In this document: one piece after another, positions 61,815 through 64,000 of the stretch | Layout of the letters: each line of letters begins with the position of its first letter | Position numbering within the stretch: position 1 is the stretch's first letter | Source: Diphasiastrum complanatum | Lineage: Eukaryota; Streptophyta; Lycopodiopsida; Lycopodiales; Lycopodiaceae | Direction of reading: 5' to 3' | Length of the DNA stretch: 64,000 bases | NCBI GenBank assembly: GCA_029204225.1 | Contig: CM055099.1 | Location: 63,128,142-63,192,141, forward strand | Program-made: the position numbers and the translations under genes | Notes under the pieces: model-generated | Databases searched by the model: none | What the model was told of the DNA's origin: nothing | What the model saw: only the letters and a program-made list of their open reading frames with translations

Positions 61815-61905
61815 TGCTTCAGAATGCCCTATTTGTCATTCCAAATTAGCATCAGCGGATCTTGAGAGGTTGGATTTTATAGTTTGTAATCCAACGTTAG
61901 TAATA
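61770..61905 (+). CDS. Possible exon encoding a CxxC...CPxC zinc-binding segment (uncertain)
   Basis: One frame reads CVLCQEEKPMDASECPICHS followed by KLASADLERLDF. The Cys spacing could bind zinc in a RING-like or zinc-ribbon fold. It follows the second copy of a duplicated acceptor-like TTTTGCAG. No convincing neighbouring exons were found, so it may be a fragment of a gene or chance. Confidence 0.25.
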
Positions 61906-63239
61906 ATGTGTCATATTGTCTGGATGTAAAAAGTCTAATTCTATAGCTTCATCACTTGAAAAAGAAAATCTCATTCTCAATCCTACTTCATTTACATGCT
62001 ACCAAACACCACACTCATGTGCCAAAGGACATAATGGCCCCTACATCAAATTGTCGTTGTATAAATATATAAATTTCTTCATAAATTGTCTTCTTTAGAA
62101 GCTTTGTTTTCCAAGATTGATATGAAGCTACTTGATATTTCGTAACAAATTCATGCAATCCCTTCCACTAGACAATTTTAGGCTCCGGTGATTCTTCAGT
62201 GATCCTTGTTGACAATAGCAACGAAATGCGCTGTTTGGTTGTGGAACCAAATTCGTTTTCTTGTATAGCTTTCATCAAAAAACAATACCACTCTTAACTT
62301 ATTTTTTACCTATTTATGATGATATTGTAAATTTGTGCCTATGTTGCATTGGAACGGTGTTCCGGGACCCCATGTTCCGCAACGCTGTCTCAAAAAATGT
62401 TTGCATTTTTTTGAAAGAGCCCACGAAGGTCCCATTTCTAGTGCACCTCTTGAAGAGATGAAGAGCTTGTGGAGAGGAATAGGAGGCCAAATAGCATGTG
62501 GGAGCACTCTATGTGAAGGCAACAATGTGTGGAAGGTAATTGTACCATATAGAAGAGGGCAAGAGTGACTATGTGGAGATTTGCAAGCAAAGCAACTTCT
62601 TGAAGCTTTTTTTCACCCTTTTTTTCTTTGCTTTGTTTGGATGCTATAGTGCATCATTTTGAGTGATATATGCTAGGATTGGTTGTAGGGTTGCTAGGGA
62701 GAGAGTGATTACATGTTCCCAAGCTTCTATTTGCATAGGTGGTCGCCTCGAGCAATCATGTCTTTGATGTGCATGAGGCCCTTTTGCACAATTTTTCTAG
62801 GTGTAGGGTTTAGGGTTTAGTGATCTAGGGTAGGTCTTTGGCATCCATTGGCATTATGGTTTAGGTCCTAGGCAGCTTTAGGGTTGTTTTCGCTCTCTTG
62901 TTTTGACTTATCCACTTTCCATTGAACTTTTGACCTTTTTTATAGCGTCTTGAGGGTTTCTATAGCCATGCCTATGGCGGGACGATGCGTGTGGGCGAAG
63001 CTGGATCTCTTGGAGGGAGATGCCATAGTTTTTATAGGTTCGGGTGCATGCAAATGGCATTTGTTTTGTGGTGCTACCTTTTGCAGCACGATGACGAAGA
63101 TCAAATCACACATGCTTGGTTTGACCAGGCGCAGACCATGGGCATTGCCCCATGTGTGGCAATTCTTGCACCTTAGTGAGAGCACGTGTTGAGCACATAT
63201 CGAGGAGCAACAACGATTGGGCAATGCAAATTGGTGGGT
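61906..63239. other. Unassigned intergenic DNA
   Basis: A frame at 62,335-62,568 has plausible composition but no recognisable motif. Nothing else is seen. Confidence 0.35.
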
Positions 63240-63515
63240 AGCTAGGTTCTATTGGCACAAGATCAGGGGCTGGCAGTAGCAGTGCACCTTCTGGTATAGG
63301 GCCATCACGACCTAGTTCATCAACAAGAGGCCCATCACGGCCTCCATCATGAGTAGCAGTAGGGCCATCATGGCCTAGTCCATTAGTAGTAGGGCCATCA
63401 TGGATTTTACCGACAAAGGCAGGCCCATCATAGCCACCATCAACAACAATAGCAGGGCCATCATCTACAGGGGAGCTTTTCAATCAGGGGAGTCAGTTGG
63501 GGAGGGCCTGCTAAG
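63240..63515 (+). repeat. Minisatellite-like GGGCCATCA repeats
   Basis: GGGCCATCATGG and variants recur about nine times. The plus frame reads Gly-Pro-Ser repeats (IGPSRPSSST, RGPSRPPS, VGPSWPSP) with TGA and TAG stops; the minus frame reads Asp-Gly-Pro repeats. It may be a degenerate disordered coding region. Confidence 0.5.
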
Positions 63516-63540
63516 GGTAGTGACCCAGGTTCAACAGAGC

Positions 63541-63973
63541 TGATAGTAAATTAATGTTTATTTTGACACCCCTTAATGATAGTTTGGCCATGCCTGCGTG
63601 CTATTTTTAGGGGCCATTCTATTTATAGTAAATTCATTTTTTAAGGCTTATGCATGTAGGTGGGCGCACTACAACTAAATTAGGATCTATTTAGTACTTA
63701 GAAATTCATCTTGGGACTTTACCCAATATAGGTAGTAATCATAGCAATTAGCTTTTGCTCTTTTGCTATTTGCTTTAGGCTCTTAGCTTTTCTCATTGAT
63801 TAGAGAATCTATTTAAGTAGGCTGGCACCTCACCACATTTATTCCATTCCATTCAATTCCATTATGCTAGAGCAATTGCTATCCTATGATCTGAATTCAC
63901 TCTATGCTTGGTTTTGTGTGAGTGCTAGTAGGACTAGTATCTTCATCTAGAATTTGTATCACAAATTCTGACA
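63541..63973 (+). mobile_element. LTR of a copia-type element entering from the right edge
   Basis: It ends ...TTCTGACA directly before a primer site. A possible start is TGATAGTAAATT at 63541, which is uncertain. The element's body lies outside the window. Confidence 0.5.
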
Positions 63974-63985
63974 TGGTATCAGAGC
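63974..63985 (+). other. Primer-binding site TGGTATCAGAGC
   Basis: Identical to the site at 32998-33009; initiator tRNA-Met type. Confidence 0.8.
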
Positions 63986-64000
63986 AGGCTATTTGGTAAG

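Overview
This is nuclear DNA from a land plant with a large, transposon-rich genome. The evidence is one intron-rich host gene with GT/AG splicing, plant Ty1/copia and Ty3/gypsy relics, a CACTA (En/Spm) transposon, and GA/CT microsatellites. The very long intron 1, sparse genes and the type of LINE reverse transcriptase make a fern or other non-flowering plant plausible, but the sequence does not settle the species.

Layout. (1) 1-5.05 kb holds an unusual decayed two-gene unit. A leftward gene of unknown function (262-1427) is divergent from a rightward gene (2770-~4731). The rightward gene encodes a full-length histone-H3-like module, including an ARTKQT tail, then a Ser/Pro linker and a C48/Ulp1-type cysteine protease domain. 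About a dozen copies of an 18-nt motif (RATATCRNWTCRACGCGC) lie between the genes and in an intron of the H3-protease gene. I do not recognise this as a described family, and it is the main discovery candidate. (2) 5.35-7.08 kb is a 5'-truncated LINE. (3) 7.93-22.83 kb is the one intact host gene: a protein disulfide isomerase of 516 residues in ten exons, with two CGHC sites and a KDEL terminus. Its 10.7-kb first intron starts with GA instead of GT and is packed with a MITE, Ty3 relics, a broken copia element and an old LTR. An ERSE-like CCAAT-N9-CCACC element lies upstream. (4) 23-33 kb is intergenic DNA with microsatellites, a strong hairpin and retroelement relics. (5) 33-37.4 kb is a fairly complete copia element without a visible 3' LTR.

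(6) 37.7-55.2 kb is a CACTA-type transposon, framed at both ends by arrays of GCCACGCGTGGC-like palindromes. It has a leftward TNP2-like transposase gene (38.8-42.9 kb) and a rightward second gene (45.97-53.88 kb). The second gene is split by a complete LTR retrotransposon (46,693-53,551; TSD AAGGC). That retrotransposon carries gag but no reverse transcriptase or integrase. In their place is a long coiled-coil reading frame containing a 159-bp CT run. A chromovirus-type duplication (44.2-46.0 kb) also sits in the CACTA element. (7) 55.2-59.0 kb holds copia and gypsy relics. (8) 59-64 kb is mostly unassigned DNA and ends with a copia-type LTR and primer-binding site running off the window.

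Apart from the PDI gene nearly all coding sequence here is mobile and broken by stops or frameshifts. The PDI gene is an ER oxidative-folding enzyme. The transposon layers record successive insertions: the gag-only element entered an exon of the CACTA second gene, and decayed gag, integrase and LTR sequences of related type lie inside the PDI intron.
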